In this document: positions 15,372 through 24,368 of the stretch, one piece after another
Layout of the letters: each line of letters starts with the position of its first letter
How positions within the stretch are numbered: the stretch's first letter is position 1
Assembly (NCBI GenBank): GCA_964509475.1
Contig: CAZDXJ010000001.1
Span: 1 to 64,000, forward strand
Source: CAZDXJ01 sp964509475
GTDB taxonomy: Bacteria > Pseudomonadota > Gammaproteobacteria > Methylococcales > Methylomonadaceae
Direction of reading: 5' to 3'
DNA length: 64,000 nucleotides
Position numbers and translations under genes: made by a program
The notes under the pieces: generated by a model
Database searches by the model: none
What the model saw: only the letters and a program-made list of their open reading frames with translations
Told to the model about the DNA's origin: nothing

Positions 15372-16370
15372 ATGAGATTTTTGATTTCCTATCCGCAAAC
15401 CAGCTGGGATTACGTTAAATTCAGAATTAACCGTATTATTAAAGGTAAAGATAAATCGAATGATGTGTTTCGCGGTTCGCCGGGTGGCAAGATTCAGCTC
15501 ATTGAGCAGAAGGAACCTTTTGGGCGCATTGTCTTGCTGGACGAAATCCATCCGGTTAAACCTTTTGGTATGCAGTATGTTGCCGGTGAAGGTCTGTATT
15601 TCATAACCGGCTTGCCTTGTTGTGAAGATGGTGTAGCGGGTGATGAGCATATTGCAAGGTTGAATGATCGAGGCGAAATCGACTTGGTGTTGCGGCACCC
15701 ATTGTTCACTCAGTTGCGATCATTAAGACGCACGGAACAGGGGCTGCTCGTTACTTCCAGTGGTATTGACGCGATTCTTGAGGTTAATCTGAAAGGTGAT
15801 GTTATTTGGTCCTGGTATGCAACCGAACATGGTTTTGCAACGGCTTATGGTGGCGGCCATCGGGTGATTGACAAAAATAGGGATCACCGCTTGAAGAATT
15901 ATCCGGGGCGCTTGCAAACAACGCATTTGAATTCGGCGATTGTCGATCCTTACGATTCTGGAAAAATATTGACGATACTTTTTTATCAGGGGCAGGTCGC
16001 GTCTATTGATCGGGAGAGCCTGCAACATGAGATTGTGATTAATGACTTGGATGGCGCCCATCATATCCGGTCGCATCGACAGGGTTATATGCTGGCCAAT
16101 TCGAGGAAGGGGGAAGTGCGTGTCTATGACAGGGATTTTCAGCTTGTCGAATGTATTTTAGGAACCAGTCGATGGTTTCCGGTTAAGTGGGTGCAGGATG
16201 CTGTTGAAACGGCATCGGGTTCTTATCTGATCGCGGACTGTAATACCTTCAATTTGCGAGAGCGTGGTGCAGAGGATGGCCGGGAGCAGGTATTCAACAC
16301 CCAAATGCCGAATCGCATTTTTCAGATTGAACCAGTTGGTGAAAGTTTTGTTTTTAACAAAGAGTGTTGA
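15372..16370 (+). CDS. beta-propeller-like protein of unknown function
   Basis: About 332 aa from the ATG at 15372. Repeating hydrophobic-strand units with GxVxxxD-type turns (HIARLNDRGEIDLVLRH, AILEVNLKGDVIWSWYATEH, GQVASIDRESLQHEIV, GEVRVYDRDFQLVECI) suggest a beta-propeller, reminiscent of arylsulfotransferase-like proteins. The conserved His of the characterised arylsulfotransferases cannot be assigned by eye. There is no signal peptide, so a cytoplasmic place is likely. The stop is 3 nt from the start of an outer-membrane barrel gene, so the two are probably cotranscribed. Function unknown. Confidence 0.65.
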   Translation: MRFLISYPQTSWDYVKFRINRIIKGKDKSNDVFRGSPGGKIQLIEQKEPFGRIVLLDEIHPVKPFGMQYVAGEGLYFITGLPCCEDGVAGDEHIARLNDRGEIDLVLRHPLFTQLRSLRRTEQGLLVTSSGIDAILEVNLKGDVIWSWYATEHGFATAYGGGHRVIDKNRDHRLKNYPGRLQTTHLNSAIVDPYDSGKILTILFYQGQVASIDRESLQHEIVINDLDGAHHIRSHRQGYMLANSRKGEVRVYDRDFQLVECILGTSRWFPVKWVQDAVETASGSYLIADCNTFNLRERGAEDGREQVFNTQMPNRIFQIEPVGESFVFNKEC

Positions 16371-16373
16371 TGG

Positions 16374-17210
16374 ATGACAAAATATAATTTTTGCTTGCGT
16401 ATTTTAGGTTGGGTGGTTGGGCTTAACATGTATATGGCTACGCTCTATGCTGAGAATGTCGAGGGTTTTGTGTATCGTGCCCAGAATCCTTTGAGTCCAA
16501 CATTCAGCGTGCCTCTATATTATACCTATCATGGCGGGGCGGATAATGGCAGCGTATCGGTGGGCCGGTTGGCGCCCATCATGCCGGTTGCGCTGGGTGA
16601 GGACTGGCGTCTGATTAATCAGTTGTCGCTGAATTTTTTGGGTACGGACGGTGGTATTACGGGAATCGAAGAATTACCACAACCTTATTCCAATGACGGA
16701 GCTGCCGGGCTGGCGGATTTACGCTTTACATCCTATTTTACATCAGCCAATCCAGGTCGTTTTATATGGGGGATTGGGCCGGCCTTTGTTTTTCCAACCG
16801 ATCATCCTTCGCGGGACTTGGGCAGTGGCAAATTCAGTATCGGCCCTGCACTGATGTTCGTGACCCAGCCAAAACCCTGGAGCTTGGGCTTGAAAATCAA
16901 GCAGGTGTGGTCGGTTTTCGGCAGTGTGGGTCGGGATGATGTGAGTCAAATGGTATTGCAGCCTTTTGTGAATTATAACCTTGCCAATGGCTGGTATCTG
17001 GTTTCCGATATGGATATGATTGCAAATTGGAATGCCGCTGAAAATCAGCAATGGACGGTGCCGGTGGGTGGTGGTGTTGGTAAGTTGTTTGCCCTTGATG
17101 ATAGCTATGCCATCAATACTCGCCTGGAAGGTTATTATAATCCGGTTCGACCGGATAATGCTCCGGACTGGTCAATTAATTTTTCTGTGCAGTTTCTGTT
17201 TGCCGATTGA
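16374..17210 (+). CDS. outer-membrane beta-barrel protein (transporter-like)
   Basis: 278 aa with an N-terminal signal peptide (LRILGWVVGLNMYMATLYAE). The rest consists of alternating amphipathic strands with aromatic girdles, for example GRFIWGIGPAFVFPTD, WSLGLKIKQVWSVFG and YAINTRLEGYYNPVRPD. It ends in a beta-signal-like SINFSVQFLFAD. The pattern resembles barrel proteins annotated as MetA-pathway or neuromedin U-type transporters; a substrate cannot be deduced. It starts 3 nt after the propeller-like gene, which suggests a shared function at the envelope. Confidence 0.7.
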   Translation: MTKYNFCLRILGWVVGLNMYMATLYAENVEGFVYRAQNPLSPTFSVPLYYTYHGGADNGSVSVGRLAPIMPVALGEDWRLINQLSLNFLGTDGGITGIEELPQPYSNDGAAGLADLRFTSYFTSANPGRFIWGIGPAFVFPTDHPSRDLGSGKFSIGPALMFVTQPKPWSLGLKIKQVWSVFGSVGRDDVSQMVLQPFVNYNLANGWYLVSDMDMIANWNAAENQQWTVPVGGGVGKLFALDDSYAINTRLEGYYNPVRPDNAPDWSINFSVQFLFAD

Positions 17211-17214
17211 TGAT

Positions 17215-18291
17215 TCACAAGCTGCGTAAGTATATTTTTTGCAGACTGCGAATCAACTTTTGCAAGGTTTTTTGTTGTTTTTCAATATCGGCCATTAACT
17301 GAAATTGGTGGCGGGCACGATACAAGTTTTGTTCAGGGAAGCTGGCCTTGAAGTAGATGTTGCCTTCGAGGTAATCGGTGAAAAAGCGTAATCCCAGTTC
17401 AAATGCCAGCAGCAGAACGGCATTGTAGATATAGCTGTAATCATTGTTGGTGAAAAAAGAATGGGTTTCGCTAAGGTAGGTTTTCAGGATGCCTTCGCAA
17501 ATATCCATGTCAAAATGCGCGGTTTCTGTTTCGCAGGCGGCTGTATTACAGCAGGAACGCAGGCAGTCGCCAATATCGTAATGCAACAGGCCGGGTTTTA
17601 ATGTGTCAAGATCAATCAAGCTGATCGCCTGGCCTGTTTCAGAGTCAAATAGAATATTATCCAGCTTGGGATCGCCGTGAATAACCCGAAGTTTTAATGC
17701 GCCGGTTTGTTTGGCTGTTTCCAGGCTGTGGGCGTTATGTTGATGGTTTTCAATCCATTGCACGCAGTCTTGCGGGCGGGGTGGGCAATGCCGGGATTGA
17801 ATAATGCTCTGATAATGCTGCAAATATTGAGGGGTGATGTGAAAGCCGGGCAGGGTGTCATGTAAAAGGCTTGCCGGCAGCTCGCTGATTAATTGGTGAA
17901 AATGGCCCAGGGCAAAGCCGACTTGCTGGGCCTGGTGGCTATTTTCGATGCGATAAAGGTTTTCACTGTGTTCAATATAGCGGATAATGCGCCAACATTG
18001 AGAGCCTTCATCGATATAATAAGGTTGTTGGCTTCGGGTCGAAATGGTTTCAGGGATTTTCAGTTTTACCGATGCGGCAGGTTTTGCGCGGATATGCCTG
18101 TGCAGGATTGCAAGGTTATTCATCAATTTTTCGGGCTGGGGGAATACAGCCGGGTTAAGCCGCTGCATAATGAAACGGTTTGTGTGAGTTTCAATTTGGT
18201 AAGTATCGTTGATCAGGCCGTTCCCGAATGGGTAAATATGTATGATTTGGTCAATCGGAATAAATTGATCGGCTATGTGCTCAAGTTTCAT
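17215..18291 (-). CDS. APH/choline-kinase-fold phosphotransferase
   Basis: 358 aa. An N-lobe with YPFGNGLINDTYQIET (glycine-rich loop) leads to the catalytic loop VIHGDPKLDNILFD (HxD-x4-N Brenner motif) and the metal-binding LIDLDTLKPG. The overall layout and GNGLINDTY resemble N-acetylhexosamine 1-kinase and related sugar kinases. The substrate might be a free sugar for nucleotide-sugar salvage, but this is inference. It converges with the barrel gene, 4 nt separating their stops. A kinase acting on an antibiotic is unlikely given the sequence pattern. Confidence 0.8.
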   Translation of the reverse strand: MKLEHIADQFIPIDQIIHIYPFGNGLINDTYQIETHTNRFIMQRLNPAVFPQPEKLMNNLAILHRHIRAKPAASVKLKIPETISTRSQQPYYIDEGSQCWRIIRYIEHSENLYRIENSHQAQQVGFALGHFHQLISELPASLLHDTLPGFHITPQYLQHYQSIIQSRHCPPRPQDCVQWIENHQHNAHSLETAKQTGALKLRVIHGDPKLDNILFDSETGQAISLIDLDTLKPGLLHYDIGDCLRSCCNTAACETETAHFDMDICEGILKTYLSETHSFFTNNDYSYIYNAVLLLAFELGLRFFTDYLEGNIYFKASFPEQNLYRARHQFQLMADIEKQQKTLQKLIRSLQKIYLRSL

Positions 18292-18395
18292 TGGCTGCGG
18301 CTGTGATCTTTGTTTAGTGGAGGATAGGCTGGGTCTATTTTGGGTTGCAAAGGTATTTTTATAAAAATCGCTTAGCTATTAAGCTGATTGTAAGA

Positions 18396-18401
18396 TATAA
18401 T
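18396..18401 (+). promoter_or_regulatory. -10 element of the deaD promoter
   Basis: A consensus TATAAT with a purine 6-7 nt downstream; the -35 region is weak. It leaves an untranslated leader of roughly 70-75 nt before the deaD ATG. Long leaders are common for cold-shock helicase genes and may be regulatory. Confidence 0.45.
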
Positions 18402-18480
18402 GGATGGCTCACTAGCGTTTTCTTTATAGCTGGGAATTATTTTTTAAATTCCTTGGTCCCTTCTATTAGGTATCCTCACA

Positions 18481-20175
18481 ATGTCCACTACTCCTTCTAT
18501 ATTACCATCTTTCCGTGAACTGAAACTGATTGAACCGGTTTTGAGTGCGTTAAAAGATGTGGGTTACGAAACCCCGTCCCCCATTCAGGCGCAAATTATA
18601 CCCTATGTGTTAGCTGGCCGGGATGTTCTTGGTCAGGCTCAGACCGGGACAGGTAAAACCGCCGCTTTTGCATTGCCTCTATTGTCCAGGATTGATATAA
18701 GCCGCTTACAACCGCAGGTTCTGGTGCTGGCGCCAACCCGGGAACTGGCCATTCAGGTGGCGGAAGCCTTTCAGCGTTATGCCGCACATCTTCATGGTTT
18801 TCATGTCATGCCTGTTTATGGTGGACAGGATTATAAAATCCAGATTCGTCAGTTAAAACGCGGCGTGCATGTTGTCGTGGGTACGCCGGGTCGTATTATG
18901 GATCATATGCGCAGAGGTACATTGAAACTGGATGCTTTGCAAACTCTGGTACTCGATGAAGCGGACGAAATGTTGCGGATGGGGTTTATCGATGATGTGC
19001 AATGGATTCTTGAGCAGACCCCAAACCAGCGTCAGATAGCCTTGTTTTCAGCAACGATGCCAGAACAGATTCGGCGTATTGCAAAACGCTATTTGCACGA
19101 ACCTCAGCAAGTAACCGTCAAGGTGCGTACGGCAACGGCGGATACAATCCGGCAGCGTTACTGGATGGTCAGTGGGTTACATAAACTTGATGCCTTGACA
19201 CGTATTCTTGAAGCCGAGCCTTTTGAGGCGATGATAATTTTTGTGCGTACCAAAACCGCCACCGTGGAGCTGGCGGAGAAACTGGAAGCACGAGGTTATG
19301 CGACGGCAGCTATTAATGGCGACATGGCGCAAAACCTGAGAGAAAGAACGATATCGGGGTTGAAAAAGGGTTCGTTGGATATTTTGGTGGCTACCGATGT
19401 GGCAGCGCGTGGTCTGGATGTCGATCGGATCAGTCATGTGCTGAATTATGATATTCCGTATGATACCGAGGCGTATATACATCGGATTGGCCGAACGGGC
19501 CGAGCGGGCCGGGAAGGTGATGCGATTCTGTTTGTTTCGCCGCGTGAAAAGCGCTTGTTGAGAGCGATAGAAAAAGCCACCGGCAAGCGTATCGATTTGA
19601 TGGATCTGCCATCGACTGAAGTCATCAACGATAAACGGATTGAACGTTTTAAACAAAAAATTACCGATACTTTGGCAGCGGAAGAATTACAATTTTTTTA
19701 TCAGTTGGTAGAGCAGTATGAGGCTGAACATAATATACCGGCGATAGAGATCGCCGCCGCTTTAGCCAAATTGGTGCAAGGGCATGAGCCGTTATTGCTT
19801 CAGCATAAACCTGAATCGCGGCTGCAAACCAGGTCAGAGAAACCTAAGGATAGAGAGGGCAAAAAAGGGAAAAAAACTCAGGAGGATATGGAATGCTTTC
19901 GGCTGGAAGTGGGGCGTGCGCATGGCGTCAAACCGGGTAATATTGTCGGTGCTATAGCGAATGAGGCGGGTCTGGACAGTCAATATATTGGTCAAATTGA
20001 TATCCATGAACAATTCAGTTATGTTTTTTTGCCGGAAGGTATGCCAAAAGAAGTATTTGATGATTTGAAAAAAACCAGGGTATCGGGGCAGCGTTTAAGA
20101 ATATCGAGGGTTAATGGGCCCGAATTATTTCGCAAACCGAAAAAAAAACGGGCTCAAAAAAGGCGGGTTAAATAA
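18481..20175 (+). CDS. deaD: ATP-dependent RNA helicase DeaD (CsdA)
   Basis: DEAD-box helicase of 564 aa involved in ribosome assembly and mRNA decay at low temperature. Helicase domain 1 has the Q motif (near TPSPIQAQII), AQTGTGKTAAF (Walker A), PTRELAIQV, TPGRIMDH, VLDEADEMLRMGF and SATMPEQ. Domain 2 has IIFVRTKTATVELAE, ATDVAARGLDVDRI and HRIGRTGRAG. A DbpA-like RNA-binding domain follows (about 470-550), with VGRAHGVKPGNIVGAIANEAG and the region IHEQFSYVFLPEG. The tail is strongly basic (KPKKKRAQKRR). The C-terminal extension marks it as DeaD rather than RhlE or SrmB. It converges with ispB. Confidence 0.95.
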   Translation: MSTTPSILPSFRELKLIEPVLSALKDVGYETPSPIQAQIIPYVLAGRDVLGQAQTGTGKTAAFALPLLSRIDISRLQPQVLVLAPTRELAIQVAEAFQRYAAHLHGFHVMPVYGGQDYKIQIRQLKRGVHVVVGTPGRIMDHMRRGTLKLDALQTLVLDEADEMLRMGFIDDVQWILEQTPNQRQIALFSATMPEQIRRIAKRYLHEPQQVTVKVRTATADTIRQRYWMVSGLHKLDALTRILEAEPFEAMIIFVRTKTATVELAEKLEARGYATAAINGDMAQNLRERTISGLKKGSLDILVATDVAARGLDVDRISHVLNYDIPYDTEAYIHRIGRTGRAGREGDAILFVSPREKRLLRAIEKATGKRIDLMDLPSTEVINDKRIERFKQKITDTLAAEELQFFYQLVEQYEAEHNIPAIEIAAALAKLVQGHEPLLLQHKPESRLQTRSEKPKDREGKKGKKTQEDMECFRLEVGRAHGVKPGNIVGAIANEAGLDSQYIGQIDIHEQFSYVFLPEGMPKEVFDDLKKTRVSGQRLRISRVNGPELFRKPKKKRAQKRRVK

Positions 20176-20189
20176 ATCGGAGAGGGTGG

Positions 20190-21200
20190 TTAATGGTTGC
20201 GTTGTACTGAAAACCGGGCAATTGAAATCATCGCTTGTTTGAATTTTGAATCGGCCAGATCGGCCAGGGCGGCTATGGCCTTATCGGCCTCTTGTTCGGC
20301 GCGTTTCTCGGTATAGGCAATAGCCTGGGTTGATTGGACTATTTTATAGACTTCGTTAAAGGCTTCACGGTTGCCGCTTTTGATGGCTTGTTTGATGGTA
20401 TTAGCTTCGTCTTCACTGCCATTTTGTATGGCGTAGATTAATGGCAGTGTGGGTTTGCCTTCAGCCAGATCGTCACCCAGGTTTTTGCCCAGGTCTTCTG
20501 TTTTTGCCTTGTAGTCCAAGGCGTCGTCAATGAGTTGGAAGGCGTTACCCAGATGCTGCCCATAGGTGGCCAGTTTCTCTTCAGTTTCGTTGTTGGCGTC
20601 AGCCAGTATAGCGCCCAGCCGGGTCGCAGCGCTGAATAAAATAGCTGTTTTTCTGGAAATAACTTGCAGGTATTTTTCTTCTGTGGTCGCCGGGTTGTTA
20701 CAGTTGAGCAGTTGTAAAACTTCACCTTCGGCGATGGCAGAAGTGGTTTTGCACATGACTTCCATGACCCGCATGCTGCCTGTTTGTACCATCATTTCAA
20801 AGGCGCTGGAATACAAATAATCACCGACCAGGATGCTGGCGGCATTGCCCCAAACCGCGTTGGCGGATTCTTTGCCCCGCCGTAATTGTGATTCGTCAAC
20901 AACATCGTCATGTAATAATGTTGCTGTGTGAATGAACTCAATCACTGCGGCAAGTGTTAAATGTTTGTCGCCCGTGTAACCGAGGGCGTTGGCAGCGAGT
21001 AAAAGCAACATGGGGCGTATTCTTTTGCCGCCACTGTTGATAATGTAATGACCGATTTGATTGATAAGCACAACATCGGAACTGAGTTCGCTAATAATGA
21101 GCTGATCAACCGCATGGGCTTCGCGGCTGGTCAATTTTTTTATGGTCTCGAAATCAAGTAAGCCGGTATCGTTAAGCGGTTGAGTTGTTTTTGATGTCAT
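20190..21200 (-). CDS. ispB: octaprenyl diphosphate synthase
   Basis: Long-chain trans-prenyl diphosphate synthase that makes the ubiquinone side chain. The first Asp-rich motif is in LLHDDVVDES, the second in QLIDDALDYKAKTEDLGKN, and GGKRIRPML is present near the N-terminus. From the ATG at 21200 the length is 336 aa, close to IspB; an in-frame start 99 nt upstream adds a non-conserved stretch. It is divergent from rplU-rpmA-obgE, the usual gammaproteobacterial arrangement, in which ispB faces the L21 operon across a shared promoter region. Confidence 0.92.
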   Translation of the reverse strand: MTSKTTQPLNDTGLLDFETIKKLTSREAHAVDQLIISELSSDVVLINQIGHYIINSGGKRIRPMLLLLAANALGYTGDKHLTLAAVIEFIHTATLLHDDVVDESQLRRGKESANAVWGNAASILVGDYLYSSAFEMMVQTGSMRVMEVMCKTTSAIAEGEVLQLLNCNNPATTEEKYLQVISRKTAILFSAATRLGAILADANNETEEKLATYGQHLGNAFQLIDDALDYKAKTEDLGKNLGDDLAEGKPTLPLIYAIQNGSEDEANTIKQAIKSGNREAFNEVYKIVQSTQAIAYTEKRAEQEADKAIAALADLADSKFKQAMISIARFSVQRNH

Positions 21201-21454
21201 TGCGCGGGATTCATTATATGAAGATGAACAAACCCTTTTATTTTTATAAAATCGTAAGTTAAACGAAAATAATAACAAAAGTATACATAAACCGACCATG
21301 CTAGTGAATTGTACGTCTTCGTGTCAATGGCTTTATCAAGTTTTTTCGAAATAAAGCGTTTCCCTGCTTTCCAGATTAATCACGTCGTTGCTTATGTAGG
21401 CTTGCAAAATTATTTCGCGAATAACAAGCAAAGTATGGTTTTGATTGCTTTGAT

Positions 21455-21483
21455 TTGACTTGCATGTATTTTACAGATACAAT
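21455..21483 (+). promoter_or_regulatory. sigma-70 promoter of rplU-rpmA
   Basis: TTGACT and TACAAT are separated by exactly 17 nt. Transcription would begin near 21490, leaving a leader of about 45 nt before the rplU ATG. The 330-nt gap between ispB and rplU otherwise shows no gene. Confidence 0.75.
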
Positions 21484-21533
21484 TTCCCGCTCACTCTTAT
21501 TTAAGATATCAACACTTTATGGGGTTCAGGCTG

Positions 21534-21845
21534 ATGTATGCGGTTATTCAAACTGGTGGAAAACAGTACCGGGTAGAAGAAGGTACAAACTTGAAGATAG
21601 AGAAACTTGATGTAGGTGTGGATGAAACTGTCGAATTCGATAACGTGCTGATGGTGCAGTCTGGCGATTCGGTAAAGGTTGGCCAACCTTTTATTGATGG
21701 CGGTAAGGTTACGGCGACTGTAAAATCTCAAGGCCGGCACAAAAAAGTTAAAATTATTAAATTTAAAAGACGTAAGCACCACATGAAACAAATGGGACAT
21801 CGTCAATATTATACAGAAATTCAAATTACTGGAATTTCTGCGTAA
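21534..21845 (+). CDS. rplU: 50S ribosomal protein L21
   Basis: 103 aa from the ATG at 21534. It begins MYAVIQTGGKQYRVEEG and ends GHRQYYTEIQITGI, both near-invariant in L21, with the basic rRNA-binding stretch KIIKFKRRKHHMKQMGH. An in-frame ATG five codons upstream is not needed. It is followed by rpmA after 20 nt in the standard rplU-rpmA pair. Confidence 0.98.
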   Translation: MYAVIQTGGKQYRVEEGTNLKIEKLDVGVDETVEFDNVLMVQSGDSVKVGQPFIDGGKVTATVKSQGRHKKVKIIKFKRRKHHMKQMGHRQYYTEIQITGISA

Positions 21846-21865
21846 CTGGAGTTCAGGAGTTAAAA

Positions 21866-22123
21866 ATGGCTCATAAGAAAGCAGGTGGGAGTACTCGTAA
21901 TGGACGGGATTCGGAATCCAAACGGTTGGGTGTGAAACGTTTTGGCGGGCAGGCTGTCACGGCGGGCAGTATTATTGTACGTCAACGTGGTACCCGGTTT
22001 CATCCTGGAACGAATGTCGGTTGTGGTAGAGATCATACCCTTTTTGCAACGGCGGATGGTAAAGTGCTTTTCGAGGTCAAAGGCCCGAAAAAACGTAAAT
22101 ATGTCAGTATTGTTACGGCATAA
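21866..22123 (+). CDS. rpmA: 50S ribosomal protein L27
   Basis: 85 aa. It starts MAHKKAGGSTRNGRDSESKR, the conserved L27 N-terminus that reaches the peptidyl transferase centre, followed by GVKRFGGQ and RQRGTRFHPGTNVG. GGAG-type spacing before the ATG (TTCAGGAGTTAAAA) is good. A strong terminator follows at about 22173. Confidence 0.98.
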   Translation: MAHKKAGGSTRNGRDSESKRLGVKRFGGQAVTAGSIIVRQRGTRFHPGTNVGCGRDHTLFATADGKVLFEVKGPKKRKYVSIVTA

Positions 22124-22172
22124 TTAGATTCGCTTCCAGCCGCGTTGGCTGGCAATAAAACGTAGGAATGTA

Positions 22173-22205
22173 AAAAAGGCCCCGTCTTTGGATGGGGCTT
22201 TTTTG
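22173..22205 (+). terminator. Rho-independent terminator after rpmA
   Basis: Arms GGCCCCGTC and GATGGGGCT with loop TTTG, preceded by an A tract and followed by seven T. It ends only about 10 nt before the obgE start codon, so obgE must be expressed by readthrough or from a promoter overlapping this site. Confidence 0.85.
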
Positions 22206-22215
22206 TTTGTTAATA

Positions 22216-23247
22216 ATGAGATTTGTAGACGAAGTAGAAATACGGGTGGAAGCCGGCGATGGCGGTAATGGCATGGTTAGTTTCCGGCGTGAAAAATATA
22301 TCCCCATGGGTGGGCCGGACGGCGGTGATGGTGGTGATGGTGGTGATGTTTTTTTGGTTGCGACCAAAAATATCAATACTTTGGTGGATTTTCGTTATCA
22401 TTCTGTGCATCGTGCGCAGCGTGGGCAAAATGGTATGGGCAGGAATTGTACCGGCAAAAAGGGTAAGGACTGCTTGCTCTCTGTACCGCCAGGAACCCTG
22501 GTTTTTGATGTAGAAACACAGGAGAAAATCGGTGATTTGACTCGTGTCGGAGAGCGGCTTTTGGTCGCCAAAGGGGGGTATCATGGTTTGGGTAACAGCC
22601 GTTTTAAAAGCAGTGTCAACCGGGCGCCGCAAAAGGCAACCAAGGGAACGCCGGGTGAGCATCGGCATTTAAGGCTGGAATTAAAATTAATTGCGGATGT
22701 CGGCTTGTTGGGTATGCCGAATGCCGGCAAATCCAGCTTGATTCGTTCTGTTTCTTCGGCCAGACCCAAGGTTGCGGATTATCCGTTTACGACTTTGCAT
22801 CCAAATCTGGGGGTTGTAAAAGTTGATGATTTGCGCGATTTTGTGCTTGCCGATATTCCGGGTGTCATTGAAGGTGCCGCCGAAGGCGCCGGATTGGGAT
22901 TGCAGTTTTTAAAACATTTGTCCCGCACCGGTTTATTGCTGCATATGATCGATGTTTTGCCTTATGAATCGGTGCAAACACCCGTGCAGGCGGCTAAAAA
23001 AATCATTCAGGAAGTGACGCAGTGGAGTCCTGAATTGGCGGCTAAACCACGCTGGTTGGTTTTGAATAAAATCGATCGGCTGGATGCTGATAATGTCGGC
23101 CAATATTGCCAGGAGATCGTGCGTGAATTGGATTGGCAAGATCCGGTTTTCAAGATTTCCGCGTTAAAAGGAGATGGTGTCCGGGAATTGATGTTCGCAA
23201 TTATGGGTTTTCTTGATGCACGCCGGTGTGAAGATGATCAGGACTGA
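22216..23247 (+). CDS. obgE: Obg-family GTPase (CgtA/ObgE)
   Basis: 343 aa GTPase that associates with the 50S subunit and links ribosome maturation to cell state. The N-terminal glycine-rich Obg fold (MRFVDEVEIRVEAGDGGNGM, then GGPDGGDGGDGGDV) precedes the G domain with GMPNAGKSSL (G1), TTLHPNLG (G2), DIPGVIEGA (G3) and NKIDRLD (G4). The C-terminal extension is short. The ATG at 22216 is the conserved start; no clear ribosome binding site precedes it. Its 3' end overlaps proB by 14 nt. Confidence 0.95.
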   Translation: MRFVDEVEIRVEAGDGGNGMVSFRREKYIPMGGPDGGDGGDGGDVFLVATKNINTLVDFRYHSVHRAQRGQNGMGRNCTGKKGKDCLLSVPPGTLVFDVETQEKIGDLTRVGERLLVAKGGYHGLGNSRFKSSVNRAPQKATKGTPGEHRHLRLELKLIADVGLLGMPNAGKSSLIRSVSSARPKVADYPFTTLHPNLGVVKVDDLRDFVLADIPGVIEGAAEGAGLGLQFLKHLSRTGLLLHMIDVLPYESVQTPVQAAKKIIQEVTQWSPELAAKPRWLVLNKIDRLDADNVGQYCQEIVRELDWQDPVFKISALKGDGVRELMFAIMGFLDARRCEDDQD

Positions 23248-24355
23248 TTTTTTTTCGACCAAAAGGGTCGTTGTCAAGATAGGCAGTTCGTTGCTTACCA
23301 ACGGCGGACAAGGCTTGAACAGGCTGGCCATTGCCGGCTGGGTGGAACAAATGGCGCAATTGAAACGGCGCGGTGTGGATGTATTGCTGGTTTCATCCGG
23401 TTCTGTCGCTGAAGGCATGGTTCGCTTGGGGCTAAAGACGCGGCCCAAAACCTTGCATGAGCTGCAGGCGGCGGCTTCCGTGGGGCAGATGGGGTTGGTA
23501 CAGATATTTGAAAACAATTTTCAAAAACATGGGCTGCATACCGCGCAGGTTTTGTTGACGCATGACGATCTGTCGGATAGGAAACGTTATTTGAATGCTA
23601 GAAGCACTTTGTTGACGCTGTTACAGGCTAATGTCGTGCCGGTCATTAATGAAAATGACGCTGTGGCAACCGAAGAGATCCGTTTTGGTGACAACGATAC
23701 TTTGGCGGCATTGGTTGTCAATCTGGTTGAGGCCGAACTTTTGTTGATTCTGACCGATCAGGAAGGTTTGTTTACCGCCGATCCGGGGGCAACCGAGGAC
23801 GCTGAATTGATTTCCGAAGCTCGTGTCAATGACAGCTTGTTGGATGATGTGGCGGGTGAAAGCCGTAGTGGCTTGGGGCGTGGCGGAATGTATACGAAAA
23901 TTCGTGCGGCAAGATTGGCGGCGCGTTCTGGCGCCGCGACGATTATTGCTTCCGGAATGCGGGACAAGGTAATTCTTGGTGTGCTGGCCGGGCAGGAAAT
24001 CGGTACTTGGCTGCAAGCGGATATTGCTCCGTTAGCGGCCAGAAAACAATGGTTAGCCGGGCGATTGCAAATTAAAGGTCGTTTGCTATTGGATGAAGGT
24101 GCAGTTCGGGTGTTGCGAGTATCCGGTAAGAGCCTACTGGCGGTTGGGGTAAAGTCTGTGTCGGGTTGTTTCAACCGGGGTGATTTGGTTTCCTGCCTGG
24201 ATGTCTCCGGCAACGAGATAGCCCGAGGCCTGATTAATTACAGCAGTGATGAGAGCAAGCGCATCGCCGGCAAATCCAGTTGTGAGTTTGAATCCATTTT
24301 GGGATATTTTGATGAGCCGGAATTAATACATCGGGATAATCTTGTTTTGCTTTGA
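23234..24355 (+). CDS. proB: glutamate 5-kinase
   Basis: 373 aa, first enzyme of proline synthesis (glutamate to glutamyl-5-phosphate). The amino-acid kinase domain has VVVKIGSSLLTNGGQG, VLLVSSGSVAEG, VPVINENDAVATEEIRFGDND and GRGGMYTKIRAARLAARSGA. The C-terminal PUA domain (about 280-370) has GRLLLDEGAVRVLRVSGKS. The ATG at 23234 is preferred because KMIRTDFFSTKRVVVKIGSS aligns with the usual short N-terminus. It overlaps obgE, so the two are translationally linked. It converges with the PBP1A gene. Confidence 0.95.
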   Translation: MIRTDFFSTKRVVVKIGSSLLTNGGQGLNRLAIAGWVEQMAQLKRRGVDVLLVSSGSVAEGMVRLGLKTRPKTLHELQAAASVGQMGLVQIFENNFQKHGLHTAQVLLTHDDLSDRKRYLNARSTLLTLLQANVVPVINENDAVATEEIRFGDNDTLAALVVNLVEAELLLILTDQEGLFTADPGATEDAELISEARVNDSLLDDVAGESRSGLGRGGMYTKIRAARLAARSGAATIIASGMRDKVILGVLAGQEIGTWLQADIAPLAARKQWLAGRLQIKGRLLLDEGAVRVLRVSGKSLLAVGVKSVSGCFNRGDLVSCLDVSGNEIARGLINYSSDESKRIAGKSSCEFESILGYFDEPELIHRDNLVLL

Positions 24356-24368
24356 ACAAGCTTTACGC

